The notes: a model not told the origin generated them from the sequence alone. 64,000 bases of DNA from Streptomyces megasporus (GCF_000718985.1 NZ_JODL01000024.1:146799-210798), one strand, 5' to 3'; numbered from the stretch's first letter, positions 1 through 13,324 are shown. A program made the numbers and translations.

Positions 1-81
1 CACTGCACCTACATGACGGCGGTGGTGGCGGCGGGACGGCTGCGCGACGTCGAACTGCACCGGCTGCCGCCCCGCCGCTGA
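1..81 (+). CDS. 3' end of an unidentified gene (partial)
   Basis: The first 26 codons of the window are open in frame 1 and end at TGA 79-81. The tail is rich in Arg and Leu and ends PPRR. Its codon use has the high third-position GC of the neighbouring genes. The start lies outside the window, so the family cannot be assigned. It reads in the same direction as the DUF1232 gene 155 bases downstream. Confidence 0.4.
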   Translation, partial: HCTYMTAVVAAGRLRDVELHRLPPRR

Positions 82-236
82 GCGCCGTCGGTGTCGGAGC
101 CGGCAGCCGCGTCGGCGGCTCCGCAACCGCGTGTCCGTGTGCCCGCGTGTCCCTGTGTCCGCGTGTTCCGGGAGTCGGGCCGCGTCCGCCGGGAAACAGA
201 CTCGGGGAACGGGGAGCGACGAGGAACGGAGGTCCG

Positions 237-533
237 ATGGAGGACTGGTGGATCGCGCTCGTCGCCGTCGGCGCGGTGGCCGCGGTCGCGATGCTCGCCG
301 CCGCGGCCGTCCTCCTGGTGAGGGTCGTGCGGGCCTACCGGCTGCTGCGGAGCGAGGACGTCCCGGTGGGCACCAAGGCCGCGTTCTGGGGCGCGGTCGT
401 CTACACGCTGTTCCCGTTGGACCTGCTCCCGGACCCGGTGTACCTGGACGACATCGGCCTGTTGGCGCCGGTCCTCCACCATCTGGGGAAGGCCGCCCGA
501 CGGTACGGACGGCCCCCGCGGGACGACCTCTGA
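237..533 (+). CDS. Small DUF1232 (YkvA-like) membrane protein
   Basis: The protein has 98 residues. Residues 5-30 form one hydrophobic segment (rich in Ala and Val) that should anchor it in the membrane. Residues 45-75 carry the DUF1232 core, with the pattern GAVVYTLFPLDLLPD followed by DDIGLLAPVL, which is typical of the YkvA family. The molecular function of this family is unknown. The ATG at 237 is preceded by a GGAGG site about 6 bases upstream, which is better than the upstream GTG alternatives. It lies directly upstream of pxpABC but with a gap of about 95 bases, so co-transcription is possible but not shown. Confidence 0.8.
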   Translation: MEDWWIALVAVGAVAAVAMLAAAAVLLVRVVRAYRLLRSEDVPVGTKAAFWGAVVYTLFPLDLLPDPVYLDDIGLLAPVLHHLGKAARRYGRPPRDDL

Positions 534-627
534 CGCCGAGCGGGCCGGTCGGCGCGGGCGGACACTCTCGGACAGCGCGGCGGACCGCGCATACGCTCGT
601 CGCATGCGAGCGGAGGACACAGTCAGG

Positions 628-1380
628 GTGATCGACCTCAACGCCGATCTCGGCGAGGGTTTCGGACGCTGGCGGCTCACCGACGACGCGGGGCTGCTCT
701 CCGTCGTCAGCAGCGCCAACGTCGCGTGCGGCTTCCACGCCGGCGACCCCTCCACCATGCGACGGGTGTGCGCGGAGGCCGCCGAGCGGGGCGTGACGAT
801 CGGCGCGCAGGTCTCCTACCGGGACCTGGCGGGGTTCGGGCGGCGGGCGATGGAGGTTCCCGAGGACGAGTTGGCGGACGAGATCGCCTACCAGATCGGC
901 GCGTTGCGGGTCTTCGCCGAGGCCGCCGGGACGCGCGTGGCGTACGTCAAGCCGCACGGCGCGCTCTACAACCGCACGGTGCGCGACGAGACCCAGGCGC
1001 GGGCGGTGGTGACGGGGACGCTGCTGGCCGGCGGGGGGCTGCCGGTGCTGGGGCTGCCCGGTTCGCTGCTGCTGGGGGCGGCCGAGGAGGCCGGACTGCC
1101 CACGGTCGCCGAGGCGTTCGCCGACCGCGGCTACACCCCGCGGGGAACGCTGGTGCCGCGCCGGGAGCCGGGCGCGGTGCTCCACGACGCGGACGCCGTG
1201 GTCGCCCAGGCGCTGGACATCGCGTTGCGCGGCGAGGTGACCGCCGCCGGCGGCGGTCGGGTGGCCACCGGCGCCCGGTCGCTGTGCGTGCACGGCGACA
1301 CCCCGGGCGCCGTCGCGCTCGCCCGGCGGGTGCGGGAGGCCCTGGAGGCGGCCGGGGTGCGGATCGAGGCGTTCGCATGA
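628..1380 (+). CDS. pxpA: 5-oxoprolinase subunit A (LamB/YcsF family)
   Basis: PxpA is part of the ATP-dependent 5-oxoprolinase PxpABC, which recycles 5-oxoproline (pyroglutamate) to glutamate in the cytoplasm. Family signatures are visible: DLNADLGEGFG at the N-terminus, NVACGFHAGDP near residue 35 and YVKPHGALYN near residue 107. The length of 250 residues fits the family. The reading frame also contains an ATG at 604, but that has no ribosome binding site, whereas GTG 628 has GGAGG at 612-616 and places the conserved motif at the N-terminus, so GTG 628 is preferred. The stop overlaps the pxpB start (ATGA), indicating translational coupling. Confidence 0.92.
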   Translation: MIDLNADLGEGFGRWRLTDDAGLLSVVSSANVACGFHAGDPSTMRRVCAEAAERGVTIGAQVSYRDLAGFGRRAMEVPEDELADEIAYQIGALRVFAEAAGTRVAYVKPHGALYNRTVRDETQARAVVTGTLLAGGGLPVLGLPGSLLLGAAEEAGLPTVAEAFADRGYTPRGTLVPRREPGAVLHDADAVVAQALDIALRGEVTAAGGGRVATGARSLCVHGDTPGAVALARRVREALEAAGVRIEAFA

Positions 1381-2000
1381 GGGTGCTGCCGATGGGCCGG
1401 CGTGCCCTGCTGGTGGAGGTGGACGACACCGGGCAGGCCCACGCGCTCCACGCCGAACTGGTGCGGATGCGGGAGGCGGGCGAGCTGCCCGAGTCGGTGG
1501 AGATCGTCCCGGCGGCGGTCACCGTCCTGCTGGACGGCCTCCGGGACCCCCGGGCGCTGGCGGACCGGCTGCGGCACCACGAGGTGCCGGAGGTCGCCCG
1601 TGAGGATGCCGCGTCGGTGGTGCTGCCGGTGCGCTACGACGGGCCCGACCTGGCCGAGGTCGCCTCGCTGTGGGGGGTGGACGTGGCGGAGGTGGCCGAG
1701 ATCCACGCGCGCACCGAGTTCCGGGTCGCGTTCTGCGGGTTCGCGCCCGGCTTCGCGTACCTGACCGGGCTGCCCGAGTCCCTGCACGTGCCCCGACGGG
1801 CGACGCCCCGCACCGCGGTGCCGGCCGGCTCGGTCGGTCTGGCCGGGCCCTACACGGGCGTCTACCCGCGCACCTCCCCCGGCGGTTGGCGGCTCGTCGG
1901 CCGGACCGACGCCGTGCTGTGGGACGTCTCGCGGGAACCGGCCGCGCTGCTGACGCCGGGCACCCGGGTGCGTTTCGAGGCCGTCGAGGCCGTCCCGTGA
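1377..2000 (+). CDS. pxpB: 5-oxoprolinase subunit B (KipI-like)
   Basis: The gene encodes 207 residues of the allophanate hydrolase subunit 1/KipI family. The conserved block EFRVAFCGFAPGFAYLTGL and the following GSVGLAGPYTGVYP are present near residues 115-165. PxpB and PxpC together form the part of the 5-oxoprolinase that handles the phosphorylated intermediate. The gene overlaps pxpA by 4 bases at its start and pxpC by 4 bases at its end, so the three subunits are made from one operon. Alternative naming as KipI (kinase inhibitor) would rest on older Bacillus work; the pxpABC order favours the metabolic role. Confidence 0.92.
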   Translation: MRVLPMGRRALLVEVDDTGQAHALHAELVRMREAGELPESVEIVPAAVTVLLDGLRDPRALADRLRHHEVPEVAREDAASVVLPVRYDGPDLAEVASLWGVDVAEVAEIHARTEFRVAFCGFAPGFAYLTGLPESLHVPRRATPRTAVPAGSVGLAGPYTGVYPRTSPGGWRLVGRTDAVLWDVSREPAALLTPGTRVRFEAVEAVP

Positions 2001-2896
2001 CGGGCGGGGAGGCGGGCGGCGTGCCGGGGACCGGCGGCGTGCTGGAGGTGGTGCGGGCCGGGGCGCTGACCACCGTGCAGGACCTGGGGCGGGTGGGCCA
2101 CGCCCATCTGGGGGTGCCGCGCTCGGGGGCTCTGGACGCTCCCGCGCACCGGCTCGCCAACCGTCTGGTGGGCAACCCGGAGGACGCCGCCACGCTGGAG
2201 ACGACCCTCACCGGCTGCGCGGTGCGCGCCGAGCGTCCCGTGGTCGTGGCGGTGACGGGCGCTCCGTGCGCGGTGCGGATCGACGGCCGTCCGGCGCCGT
2301 GGGGCGCGGCGGTGCGGGTGCCGGCCGGGGCCGTGCTGGACGTCGGCGCCGCGCGGCCCGGGGTGCGCGGCTATCTGGCCGTGGCGGGCGGCATCGCGGT
2401 CGAGCCGGTGCTCGGCAGCCGCTCCACCGATCTGCTCTCCGGGCTCGGCCCCGCGCCGCTCGCCGAAGGGACGCGGCTGCCGGTGGGCGAGCCGGCCGGG
2501 CCCGTCCCCCGGACCGACGCCGCCCCGGCTCCGGGGCCGCCGGTGGGGGAACTGGTGCTGCCGCTGGTGCTCGGGCCGCGCGACGACTGGTTCACCCCCG
2601 CCGCGCTGCGCACCCTGGCCCGCGCGACGTACCGGGTGTCCAGCGCGAGCAACCGCATCGGTCTGCGCACGGAGGGGCCGGCCCTGGAGCGGGCCGGGGC
2701 TGGCGAACTGCCCAGCGAGGGCATGGTGTCGGGCGCGGTACAGGTGCCGCCGGACGGCCGGCCGGTGGTCTTCCTCGCCGACCATCCGACGACGGGCGGC
2801 TATCCGGTCGTCGGCGTGGTGCCCGAGGAGGCGCTGGCCGCCGCCGCGCAGGCGGTCCCCGGCCTCCCGGTGCGGTTCGTCCTCCTGCGGCACTGA
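1997..2896 (+). CDS. pxpC: 5-oxoprolinase subunit C (biotin-dependent carboxyltransferase family, KipA-like)
   Basis: The product has 299 residues and belongs to the allophanate hydrolase subunit 2 family. Typical motifs are LTTVQDLGRVGHAHLGVPRSGALD near residues 20-45 (read in two parts) and GYLAVAGGI near residue 120, with the C-terminal pattern FLADHPTTGGYPVVG. The GTG start at 1997 overlaps the pxpB stop (GTGA). It completes the pxpABC operon. The intergenic space after its stop is short (61 bases) and the next gene converges from the opposite strand. Confidence 0.92.
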   Translation: MTGGEAGGVPGTGGVLEVVRAGALTTVQDLGRVGHAHLGVPRSGALDAPAHRLANRLVGNPEDAATLETTLTGCAVRAERPVVVAVTGAPCAVRIDGRPAPWGAAVRVPAGAVLDVGAARPGVRGYLAVAGGIAVEPVLGSRSTDLLSGLGPAPLAEGTRLPVGEPAGPVPRTDAAPAPGPPVGELVLPLVLGPRDDWFTPAALRTLARATYRVSSASNRIGLRTEGPALERAGAGELPSEGMVSGAVQVPPDGRPVVFLADHPTTGGYPVVGVVPEEALAAAAQAVPGLPVRFVLLRH

Positions 2897-2957
2897 GGTT
2901 CGGGGCCGGGGCCGGGGCGGTCGGGCGGGGGCGAGGAACGCCCGTGCCGTGGCGCCC

Positions 2958-3224
2958 TCACTGCGTCCGCTTGCCGTGGGACTCCTCCCCCGGTCCCACC
3001 TCCCTCTCCTTGGCCTCCTCGGTGTCGGTGCCGTGGGCCTCGACGCCCTTGAGGGGTTCGCCCTCGACGGTCCCGCCGCCGGAGTAGCCCTCCGCGGCGC
3101 TCGCCGTGCCCGGCACGACGCCGGGCCGGGGCTGCGTCTCCCGTCCGGAGTGGGCGCCGGGTCCCCGGTCGGCCGGGTCCCTCCGGTCGTCCCTGTCCTT
3201 GCCCTTGTCGTCCTGGTCGTCCAT
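2958..3224 (-). CDS. Small highly charged hypothetical protein
   Basis: This 88-residue protein is almost entirely polar. It is rich in Asp, Glu, Arg, Lys, Gly and Pro, starts with MDDQDDKGKDRDD and has no hydrophobic core, so it is probably intrinsically disordered. Small acidic or charged proteins of this type are common in streptomycetes but have no assigned function. It converges on pxpC and lies downstream of the phosphatase gene on the same strand, separated from it by 154 bases. The start ATG is the only one in the frame. Confidence 0.6.
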   Translation of the reverse strand: MDDQDDKGKDRDDRRDPADRGPGAHSGRETQPRPGVVPGTASAAEGYSGGGTVEGEPLKGVEAHGTDTEEAKEREVGPGEESHGKRTQ

Positions 3225-3378
3225 CGTCGTGGTCCTCGCCGTGTGGTCGTGTTCCGGTGCACGGCGCAGGTACCCGCCGGTCGCGCCCGGAAACGGACGG
3301 CGTCCCCGCCGCGGGACCTGCCGCGGCGGGGCGGCCGGACGGTCGGGCGTCCGGCCCGGAGGAGGGACGGCCGGAGGT

Positions 3379-5931
3379 TCAGTTCATCCGGACGCCGACG
3401 ATGCAGGTGTCGTCGTCGGTGTCGGCGTTGCTGTAGGTCAGCATCCGGTCCAGGCGCTGCTCCAGCGTGGCCTCGGGGTCCTGTACGACGGTCATGAGCT
3501 GGTCCAGGGACTCCTGGAGGGAGCGGTCCCGGCGTTCGATCAGGCCGTCGGTGTACATCAGCAGGATGTCGCCGCTCTCCAGCTTCAGCGACTCCTCCTC
3601 GTACGTGGCCTCGGGGAGGGCGCCGAGGAGGATGCCGCCGACCAGGGGCAGCGCGGCGGCATCCTGCTCGCGCACCAGGACCGGCGGGGGGTGTCCGGCC
3701 CTGGCCCAGCGCAGGACCCGCGTTTCGGGGTCGTAGATGCCGCAGACCGCGGTGGCGGTGACGTTCTCGGTGAGGTGGTGGGCGACGGTGTTCAGCCAGG
3801 CCAGGATCTGGGCGGGGCCCGCGCCGGTGGTGGCCAGGCCGCGCAGCGCGTTGCGGAGCACCACCATGCCGGTGGCCGCTTCGATGCCGTGGCCCGCCAC
3901 GTCGCCGACGGACAGCAGGACCTGGCGGGAGGGCAGGACGACGGCGTCGTACCAGTCGCCGCCCACCAGGTGGTCCTCCTCCGCGGGCCGGTAGCGGACG
4001 GCGATGTGCAGGCCCTCGGCCTCTATGGGGCCTCGGGTGGGCGGCATGATGGCGCGCTGCAACTGGAGCGCCATGCGGTTGCGTTCGGCGGCCTGCTGTT
4101 CGGTCTGGGCCAGTTGGTCGCGGGTGGCGCCCAGCGCGACCTCGGTCCAGTGCTGGGCCGAGACGTCCTGGCAGGCGCCGCGCACCACGACGAGTCGTCC
4201 CTCCGCGTCCAGGGCGGGTTCGGCGACCACGCGGATGTGCCGCACGATTCCGTCGGCCCGCTGGAGGCGGAAGGCCGCGGAGGCGGGACGGCGGTGGTGC
4301 AGCAGGGTGCGCAGGAAGCGCCCGATGGTGGCCTCGTCGTCGGGGTGGGTGTGGGTGGGCAGTTGTTCCAGGGGGATGGGCGAGGCGCCCTGCGGCAGTC
4401 CGTGGAGGGCGAAGAGCTGGCTGTTCCAGACGATCTCGCCGGTGACGAGGTTCTCCTCGAAGCCGCCGATGCGGCCCAGGCGCTGGGCGTGTTGCAGCAC
4501 GCGCGCCAGTCGGGCGGCCTCGTCCTGCACGCGCCAGATGAGCAGTACGTTCTCGCCGTGCCGGCTGATGCTGACGCTCGCCTCCACCGTCAGCGGCACC
4601 TGGCCGACCAGCGCGCGCAGCGCCATCCGCTCGGCGCGGAAGGGCTCGCCGGTGGCGTGGACGTGCTCGATCTTCTCGAACAGGCCGCTCTCGCCCATCG
4701 CCATCGGGTACGCCTCCAGCAGCAGCGCTCCGGCGACGGCGCTGCGCGGACGTCCCACCGGGTCGACGAAGTGGCTGCTGACGTGGTGGATTCGGAAGTC
4801 GACGAGCCGGCCCTCGCCGTCCAGGTGGGGCACCAGCACCAGGGCGGAGTCCAGCAGGCCGTCGGCGAAGTCCACCAGTTCCGGGATGCCGGGGGGCCGC
4901 ACCTGCTGGGGGCCGCCGGGGCCGTAGGCGGGCGGGGCCGGGGAGTGGGTGTCCAGCGTGTGGGCGCACAGCTCGGCCAGCGCCTCGATCTGCCGCTCCA
5001 CCTGCGGGGGCTGTGGTTCCAGCGGGCCGGGCCAGCAGATCTCCAGGACGCCCAGGATGCGTCCGCCGGTGCCCGCGGGGGTCGTCACCCGGCAGCCGTC
5101 GGGCGCCTGCCGCCGTCCCAGCGTGGGCAGCCCGGCCTCGGCGGGGGACGGGAACCACACGGTGCGGCGTTCGGTGAGGGCCCGGCGGGCGGGCGTGGCC
5201 ACCCCGGGGGGCACGTAGTGCCACCGGGCGGCCTCCTCCGCGGCGAAGCCCGCGCAGCCGGCCAGGGTGAGGGAGGCGTCGGTGCCGGCGGCCCAGATGG
5301 CCACCGCCGTGGCGCCCAGCGGGGACAGCGCGTGTTCCAGGAGGGACTCGGCGACGGCCTGGGTGTCGCTCGCGGCCAGCGCGCCGCTCTCCGCGGTGCG
5401 CAGCCGCACCGACAGCGAGGTGGCGTCCTTCCGCTCGGACGTCCGGCCCCCGCCGTTCTCCCAGTCCTCCCCGGCTCGGGTGAGGAAGTCGCGGGCGGCC
5501 TCGGTGAGGCGGTCGCGGGACGCCTGGTCGATGAGGTCGGCGGCCAGTTCGAGCCGGGAGACGCCGGCCTGGTCGGCGAGGACGGCCAGTTGCCTGGCGG
5601 CCTGCGCCGGTCCGCAGCCCAGCCGTTCGACCAGGATGCCCTTGGCCATCTCGATCAGGGCCCGCCCCTCGGAGGCGGCGTGGGCCTCCCGCACCTCGCG
5701 GCGGAGCCGCTCGACCGTGGCGGCCAGCCTGCCGAGGTGCGGGTCGTCGCCGCTCCGCGGGCCCTCGTGGAGCCGCCCCTCGTACAGCCTCTTCTCCTGC
5801 CGCGGTCCCTCGTACGGCACCACGGCCGCGGTGTTCCCCCCGGTCGCGTCCGTGCCGGGCGCCCTCCCTTCCGGGACGGCCCGCGGGGCCCCGTCCCGCA
5901 GGACGGGCTCGTCCGGCCGCTGGGTCTCCAC
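3379..5931 (-). CDS. Multidomain PP2C-type phosphatase with ANTAR, GAF and PAS modules
   Basis: The protein has 850 residues. An ANTAR-like segment lies around residues 60-125 (RALIEMAKGILVERLG and the following helices). A GAF-like region follows (about 180-340), then two PAS-like regions (about 350-460 and 485-600). A C-terminal SpoIIE/PP2C domain (about 630-845) shows GGDWYDAV, GDVAGHG and MYTDGL, the metal-binding pattern of active phosphatases. Such proteins usually dephosphorylate anti-anti-sigma factors in partner-switching stress pathways. The start is GTG 5931, with GAGGAG seven bases upstream. It follows the hybrid kinase after 51 bases on the same strand, so the two are probably co-transcribed. 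ANTAR domains normally bind RNA, so a direct RNA role is possible but unproven. Confidence 0.88.
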   Translation of the reverse strand: METQRPDEPVLRDGAPRAVPEGRAPGTDATGGNTAAVVPYEGPRQEKRLYEGRLHEGPRSGDDPHLGRLAATVERLRREVREAHAASEGRALIEMAKGILVERLGCGPAQAARQLAVLADQAGVSRLELAADLIDQASRDRLTEAARDFLTRAGEDWENGGGRTSERKDATSLSVRLRTAESGALAASDTQAVAESLLEHALSPLGATAVAIWAAGTDASLTLAGCAGFAAEEAARWHYVPPGVATPARRALTERRTVWFPSPAEAGLPTLGRRQAPDGCRVTTPAGTGGRILGVLEICWPGPLEPQPPQVERQIEALAELCAHTLDTHSPAPPAYGPGGPQQVRPPGIPELVDFADGLLDSALVLVPHLDGEGRLVDFRIHHVSSHFVDPVGRPRSAVAGALLLEAYPMAMGESGLFEKIEHVHATGEPFRAERMALRALVGQVPLTVEASVSISRHGENVLLIWRVQDEAARLARVLQHAQRLGRIGGFEENLVTGEIVWNSQLFALHGLPQGASPIPLEQLPTHTHPDDEATIGRFLRTLLHHRRPASAAFRLQRADGIVRHIRVVAEPALDAEGRLVVVRGACQDVSAQHWTEVALGATRDQLAQTEQQAAERNRMALQLQRAIMPPTRGPIEAEGLHIAVRYRPAEEDHLVGGDWYDAVVLPSRQVLLSVGDVAGHGIEAATGMVVLRNALRGLATTGAGPAQILAWLNTVAHHLTENVTATAVCGIYDPETRVLRWARAGHPPPVLVREQDAAALPLVGGILLGALPEATYEEESLKLESGDILLMYTDGLIERRDRSLQESLDQLMTVVQDPEATLEQRLDRMLTYSNADTDDDTCIVGVRMN

Positions 5932-5982
5932 TGCTGTGCTCCTCGGAAGGTGGTGTTCGACGGGCGGGGGCCGGGTCGCGGT

Positions 5983-10014
<4,032 letters not shown>

Positions 10015-10110
10015 CTCCGCCCTCGTTCCGTCCGTCCGCCACCAGGTCCCACCCCGTACGGCGGCCCTGCCCGTCGCACCGACGGGCAGGGCCGTTCCAC
10101 GCTTGCGAAA

Positions 10111-10140
10111 CCGCATGCTTGCAGTGCGGCAAGCATGCGG
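10111..10140. promoter_or_regulatory. Perfect 11-bp inverted repeat upstream of the hybrid kinase
   Basis: CCGCATGCTTG at 10111-10121 and CAAGCATGCGG at 10130-10140 are exact reverse complements separated by 8 bases. The site lies about 100 bases upstream of the preferred kinase start at 10014 and overlaps the longer alternative N-terminus, which supports the shorter start. There is no T-tract, so an operator is more likely than a terminator. The binding protein is not known. Confidence 0.55.
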
Positions 10141-10277
10141 AACACGGCGAGATTACCCCACCTCCCAAAGTGCTTTGACTCACTGTTTCGGCCGAGAAAT
10201 CGGGGGTAGACGCCAGCGGGCACGGGCACTCGCGGCGGCCTCGGTTCCGGTCCCGCCGGCGGCCTGCCCTCCGCCGC

Positions 10278-10898
10278 TCACTCGTCCAGGGCGAACGAGC
10301 CGTAGCGGGGCCGTCCCGCCGCGCGGTAGGTGTGGATCGCCACGCCGGTGCCGGTCGTCCTGCTGTCGGTCAGCTCCAGTGCGGTCGGCACGGCGCCGTC
10401 GTCGAACAGTCGCTTCCCGCTGCCCAGCAGGACGGGGTAGACCAGCAGGCGGTACTCGTCGATGAGGCCGTGCGCCATCAGGCTCCGGGCCAGGGTGCCG
10501 CTGCCGTGGATCTGCAGCTCGCCCTCCAGCCGCTCCTTGAGCGCGGCGACCTCCCGCGCCGCGTCGCCCCCGAGCAGCGTGGAGTTGTGCCACTCCACCT
10601 TCTCCAGGGTCCGGGAGGCGACGTACTTGGGCAGGGCGTTGAGTTTGGTCGCGATGGGGTCGTCCTCGTCGGTGACGTGCGGCCAGTGGGCGGCGAAGAT
10701 CTGGTACGTCCTGCGGCCCAGCAGGAAGCCGTCCACCGTGCGGAACACCTCGTCCATGAACCGGCCCATGTCCTCGTCGGCGTAGGGCACCAGCCAGCCG
10801 CCGTGCTCGAAACCGCCGTCGCGGTCCTCGTCCGGGCCTCCGGGGGCCTGCACGACCCCGTCCAGGGTCAGGAACTCGGTCAGTGTCAGCTTCGCCAT
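10278..10898 (-). CDS. Dihydrofolate reductase family protein (RibD C-terminal-like)
   Basis: The product has 206 residues. It starts with KLTLTEFLTLDGVVQAPGGP, has FLLGRRTYQIFAAHWP near residue 58 and LQIHGSGTLARSLMAHGL near residue 128, and ends with ILxGSGKRLF-type and TYR motifs. This is the YyaP/YwjB group of small DHFR-fold reductases, whose substrates are mostly unknown. It is not the housekeeping folate enzyme. The start ATG 10898 has an AGAGGA-type site upstream. It is divergent from the DNA ligase gene, with only 142 bases between the starts. Confidence 0.85.
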   Translation of the reverse strand: MAKLTLTEFLTLDGVVQAPGGPDEDRDGGFEHGGWLVPYADEDMGRFMDEVFRTVDGFLLGRRTYQIFAAHWPHVTDEDDPIATKLNALPKYVASRTLEKVEWHNSTLLGGDAAREVAALKERLEGELQIHGSGTLARSLMAHGLIDEYRLLVYPVLLGSGKRLFDDGAVPTALELTDSRTTGTGVAIHTYRAAGRPRYGSFALDE

Positions 10899-11040
10899 GG
10901 TCCTCTTCCTCTTCCTCTCCGCTCGGCTCGGTCCTCTCGGGGTGGGACCCGCCGGCGCGTCGAAACTCATCGGTTCCGCGGTCACGTCCTTCCGCGTGCC
11001 GTTCGAAGGCGAGGGAACCCGTCCGGGTGAGGATGGGGTC

Positions 11041-12576
11041 ATGCTGCTGGCCGAAGTCGCCCGGGTCTCCCGCCGGGTCGCGGAGACCTCCTCGCGCGCG
11101 GAGAAGATCGCCCTGCTCGCCGGGCTGTTCCGTGAGGCCGATCCCGAGGACGCCCCGGTCGTCATCACGTACCTGGCGGGCAGGCTCCCCCAGCGCAGGA
11201 CCGGGGTCGGCTGGAAGTCGCTGAGTCGGCCGGTCCCTCCGGCGGAGGAGCCGTCGCTGTCGGTGTCGGACGTCCACCGGGCCCTCGACGGGATCGCCGC
11301 CGTGTCGGGCAAGGGCGCGCAGGCGGAGCGCGGGCGGCTGCTGCGCGGGCTGTTGTCCGCCGCCACCGCCGAGGAGCAGCGCTTCCTCGTCCGGCTGCTC
11401 GGCGGCGAGCTGCGGCAGGGGGCGCTGGACGCGTTCGCCGTCGAGGGGTTGGCGGCGGCGGTGGGCGCGGAGCCCGCCGAGGTGCGGCGCGCGGTGATGG
11501 TCGGCGGCTCGCTCGGCGCGGTCGCCCGGGCGCTGCTGGCCCGCGGCGCCGGGGCGCTCGCGGAGTTCCGGCTCGACGTGGGACGGCCGGTGCTGCCGAT
11601 GCTCGCCCGGACCGCCGGGGACGTGGACGAGGCGCTGGACCGGCTCGGACCGTGCGCGGTGGAGGAGAAGCTCGACGGCATCCGCGTCCAGGTGCACCGC
11701 GACGGCGCCGACGTGCGGATCTTCACCCGCACCCTGGACGAGATCACCGACCGGCTCCCGGAGGTGGTCGCCGCCGCCCGGGAGCTCGGGGCCGAGCGGG
11801 CGGTCCTCGACGGTGAGGTCATCGCGCTGGGCGAGGACGGCCGGCCCAGGCCCTTCCAGGAGGTCGCGAGCCGGGTCGGGTCGCGGCTGGACGTGGCGCG
11901 GGCGCGGGCGTCGCTGCCGCTGTCGCCCGTCTTCTTCGACCTGCTGTCGGTCGACGGTCGCGACCTGTTGACGTTGCCGGTCACCGAGCGGTACGCGGAG
12001 CTGGTCCGGGTGGTGCCCGAGCCGATGCGGGTCCTGCGCGTGGTCGTGGACGATCCGGGGGACGAGCGGGCCCGGGCGGCGGCCCGGGAGTTCGCCGACG
12101 AGGTGCTGATCCGCGGCCACGAGGGCGTGATGCTCAAGGCGCTGGACTCCGTCTACGGCGCGGGGCGGCGCGGCTCGTCCTGGCTGAAGGTGAAGCCGGT
12201 GCACACCCTGGACCTGGTGGTGCTGGCCGCCGAGTGGGGGCACGGGCGGCGCACGGGGAAGCTGTCCAACCTCCATCTGGGCGCGCGCCGACCGGACGGT
12301 TCCTTCGCGATGCTCGGCAAGACCTTCAAGGGCCTCACCGACGCCATGCTGGCCTGGCAGACCGAGCGGCTGCTCGAACTGGCCACCGACGACGACGGGT
12401 TCACGGTGACGGTGCGGCCGGAGCTGGTGGTGGAGATCGCCTTCGACGGGGTGCAGCGCTCCCCGCGCTACCCGGAGGGGGTGACGCTGCGGTTCGCGCG
12501 GGTGCTGCGCCACCGGGAGGACAAGACGGCGGCGGAGGCGGACACCGTGGAGACGGTCCTGTCCTACGCGGGGTGA
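11041..12576 (+). CDS. ATP-dependent DNA ligase
   Basis: The protein has 511 residues, the usual size for the streptomycete ATP-dependent ligase that accompanies the essential NAD-dependent LigA. The adenylation motif I is KLDGIR, with the nucleophilic Lys at residue 210. Other ligase motifs are FTRTLDEIT, DGEVIA, EGVMLK and WLKVKP. Residues 1-180 form the DNA-binding helical region and the C-terminal third is the OB-fold. It should seal nicks in repair. The ATG at 11041 was chosen because the conserved N-terminal sequence begins there; the frame remains open upstream but without a good start. The gene stands alone. Confidence 0.93.
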   Translation: MLLAEVARVSRRVAETSSRAEKIALLAGLFREADPEDAPVVITYLAGRLPQRRTGVGWKSLSRPVPPAEEPSLSVSDVHRALDGIAAVSGKGAQAERGRLLRGLLSAATAEEQRFLVRLLGGELRQGALDAFAVEGLAAAVGAEPAEVRRAVMVGGSLGAVARALLARGAGALAEFRLDVGRPVLPMLARTAGDVDEALDRLGPCAVEEKLDGIRVQVHRDGADVRIFTRTLDEITDRLPEVVAAARELGAERAVLDGEVIALGEDGRPRPFQEVASRVGSRLDVARARASLPLSPVFFDLLSVDGRDLLTLPVTERYAELVRVVPEPMRVLRVVVDDPGDERARAAAREFADEVLIRGHEGVMLKALDSVYGAGRRGSSWLKVKPVHTLDLVVLAAEWGHGRRTGKLSNLHLGARRPDGSFAMLGKTFKGLTDAMLAWQTERLLELATDDDGFTVTVRPELVVEIAFDGVQRSPRYPEGVTLRFARVLRHREDKTAAEADTVETVLSYAG

Positions 12577-12704
12577 GCCCGGCGGGGCTCCGGCAGGGCT
12601 TCGACGGGGTCCCGCCGGCGTCCGGGCGGCACCCCCGTCCGGGCTCCTACCATGGGTGTGTCGGCAGTCCGGCTGGGGCACGGCCGCGTCGGGGAGGAGC
12701 CACC

Positions 12705-13214
12705 GTGACCGAACGCAAACCGCCCGGAGTGAGCTTCGAGACGTGGGTGGACCGGCAGGTCCGCGTGGCGGCCGAACAGGGCGGGTTCGACGACCTGCCG
12801 GGGGCCGGCAAGCCCCTTCCCGACCTGGACCGGCCGTACGACGAGCTGTGGTGGGTCAAGAAGAAGATGGACCGCGAGGGGCTGTCCTTCCTGCCGCCGG
12901 CGCTCGCGCTGCGCAAGGAGGCGGAGGACGCCCTGGAGGCCGTCTCACGGGCCCCCTCGGAGGCCCGGGTGCGGCGGATCGTGGCGGAGATCAACGAGAA
13001 GATCGCCGCGGCGCGCAGGATGCCGCCGCCCGGCCCGCCGCTCGGGCTCGCGCCCTTCGACGTCGAGCAGGTGGTGCGCGAGTGGCGCGAGCGGCGTTCC
13101 CCGAAGTCCCCCGGAACGGACCGGCCGCACGAGGAGTCACCGCCCCCGCGCTCCCGGTTCAGGCTGTGGCGGGGGCGCCGCCGGGACGACCGTCGGGACC
13201 GCCGAGACCGCTGA
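12705..13214 (+). CDS. DUF1992 (DnaJ subfamily C member 28-like) protein
   Basis: The 169-residue product contains the DUF1992 core near residues 8-75, with the pattern DRQVRVAAEQGGFDDLPGAGKPL (in two parts), followed by DELWWVKKKM and LPPALALRKE. The C-terminus is a basic Arg-rich tail with RRRRDDRRD-type composition. The function of bacterial DUF1992 proteins is unknown. The start is GTG 12705, with GGGGAGGAG about 9 bases upstream. It converges on bglC with a hairpin between them. Confidence 0.85.
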   Translation: MTERKPPGVSFETWVDRQVRVAAEQGGFDDLPGAGKPLPDLDRPYDELWWVKKKMDREGLSFLPPALALRKEAEDALEAVSRAPSEARVRRIVAEINEKIAAARRMPPPGPPLGLAPFDVEQVVREWRERRSPKSPGTDRPHEESPPPRSRFRLWRGRRRDDRRDRRDR

Positions 13215-13324
13215 GATCGCGGGGCGGCGCCGAGGCCGCCGCGCGGAGCGCTCGGGACCAGTCCACGATCCCCGGGTGCGAGTCGACGATCTCCTCGGCG
13301 ACCTCCCCCGCACGGGCGCGGCCC

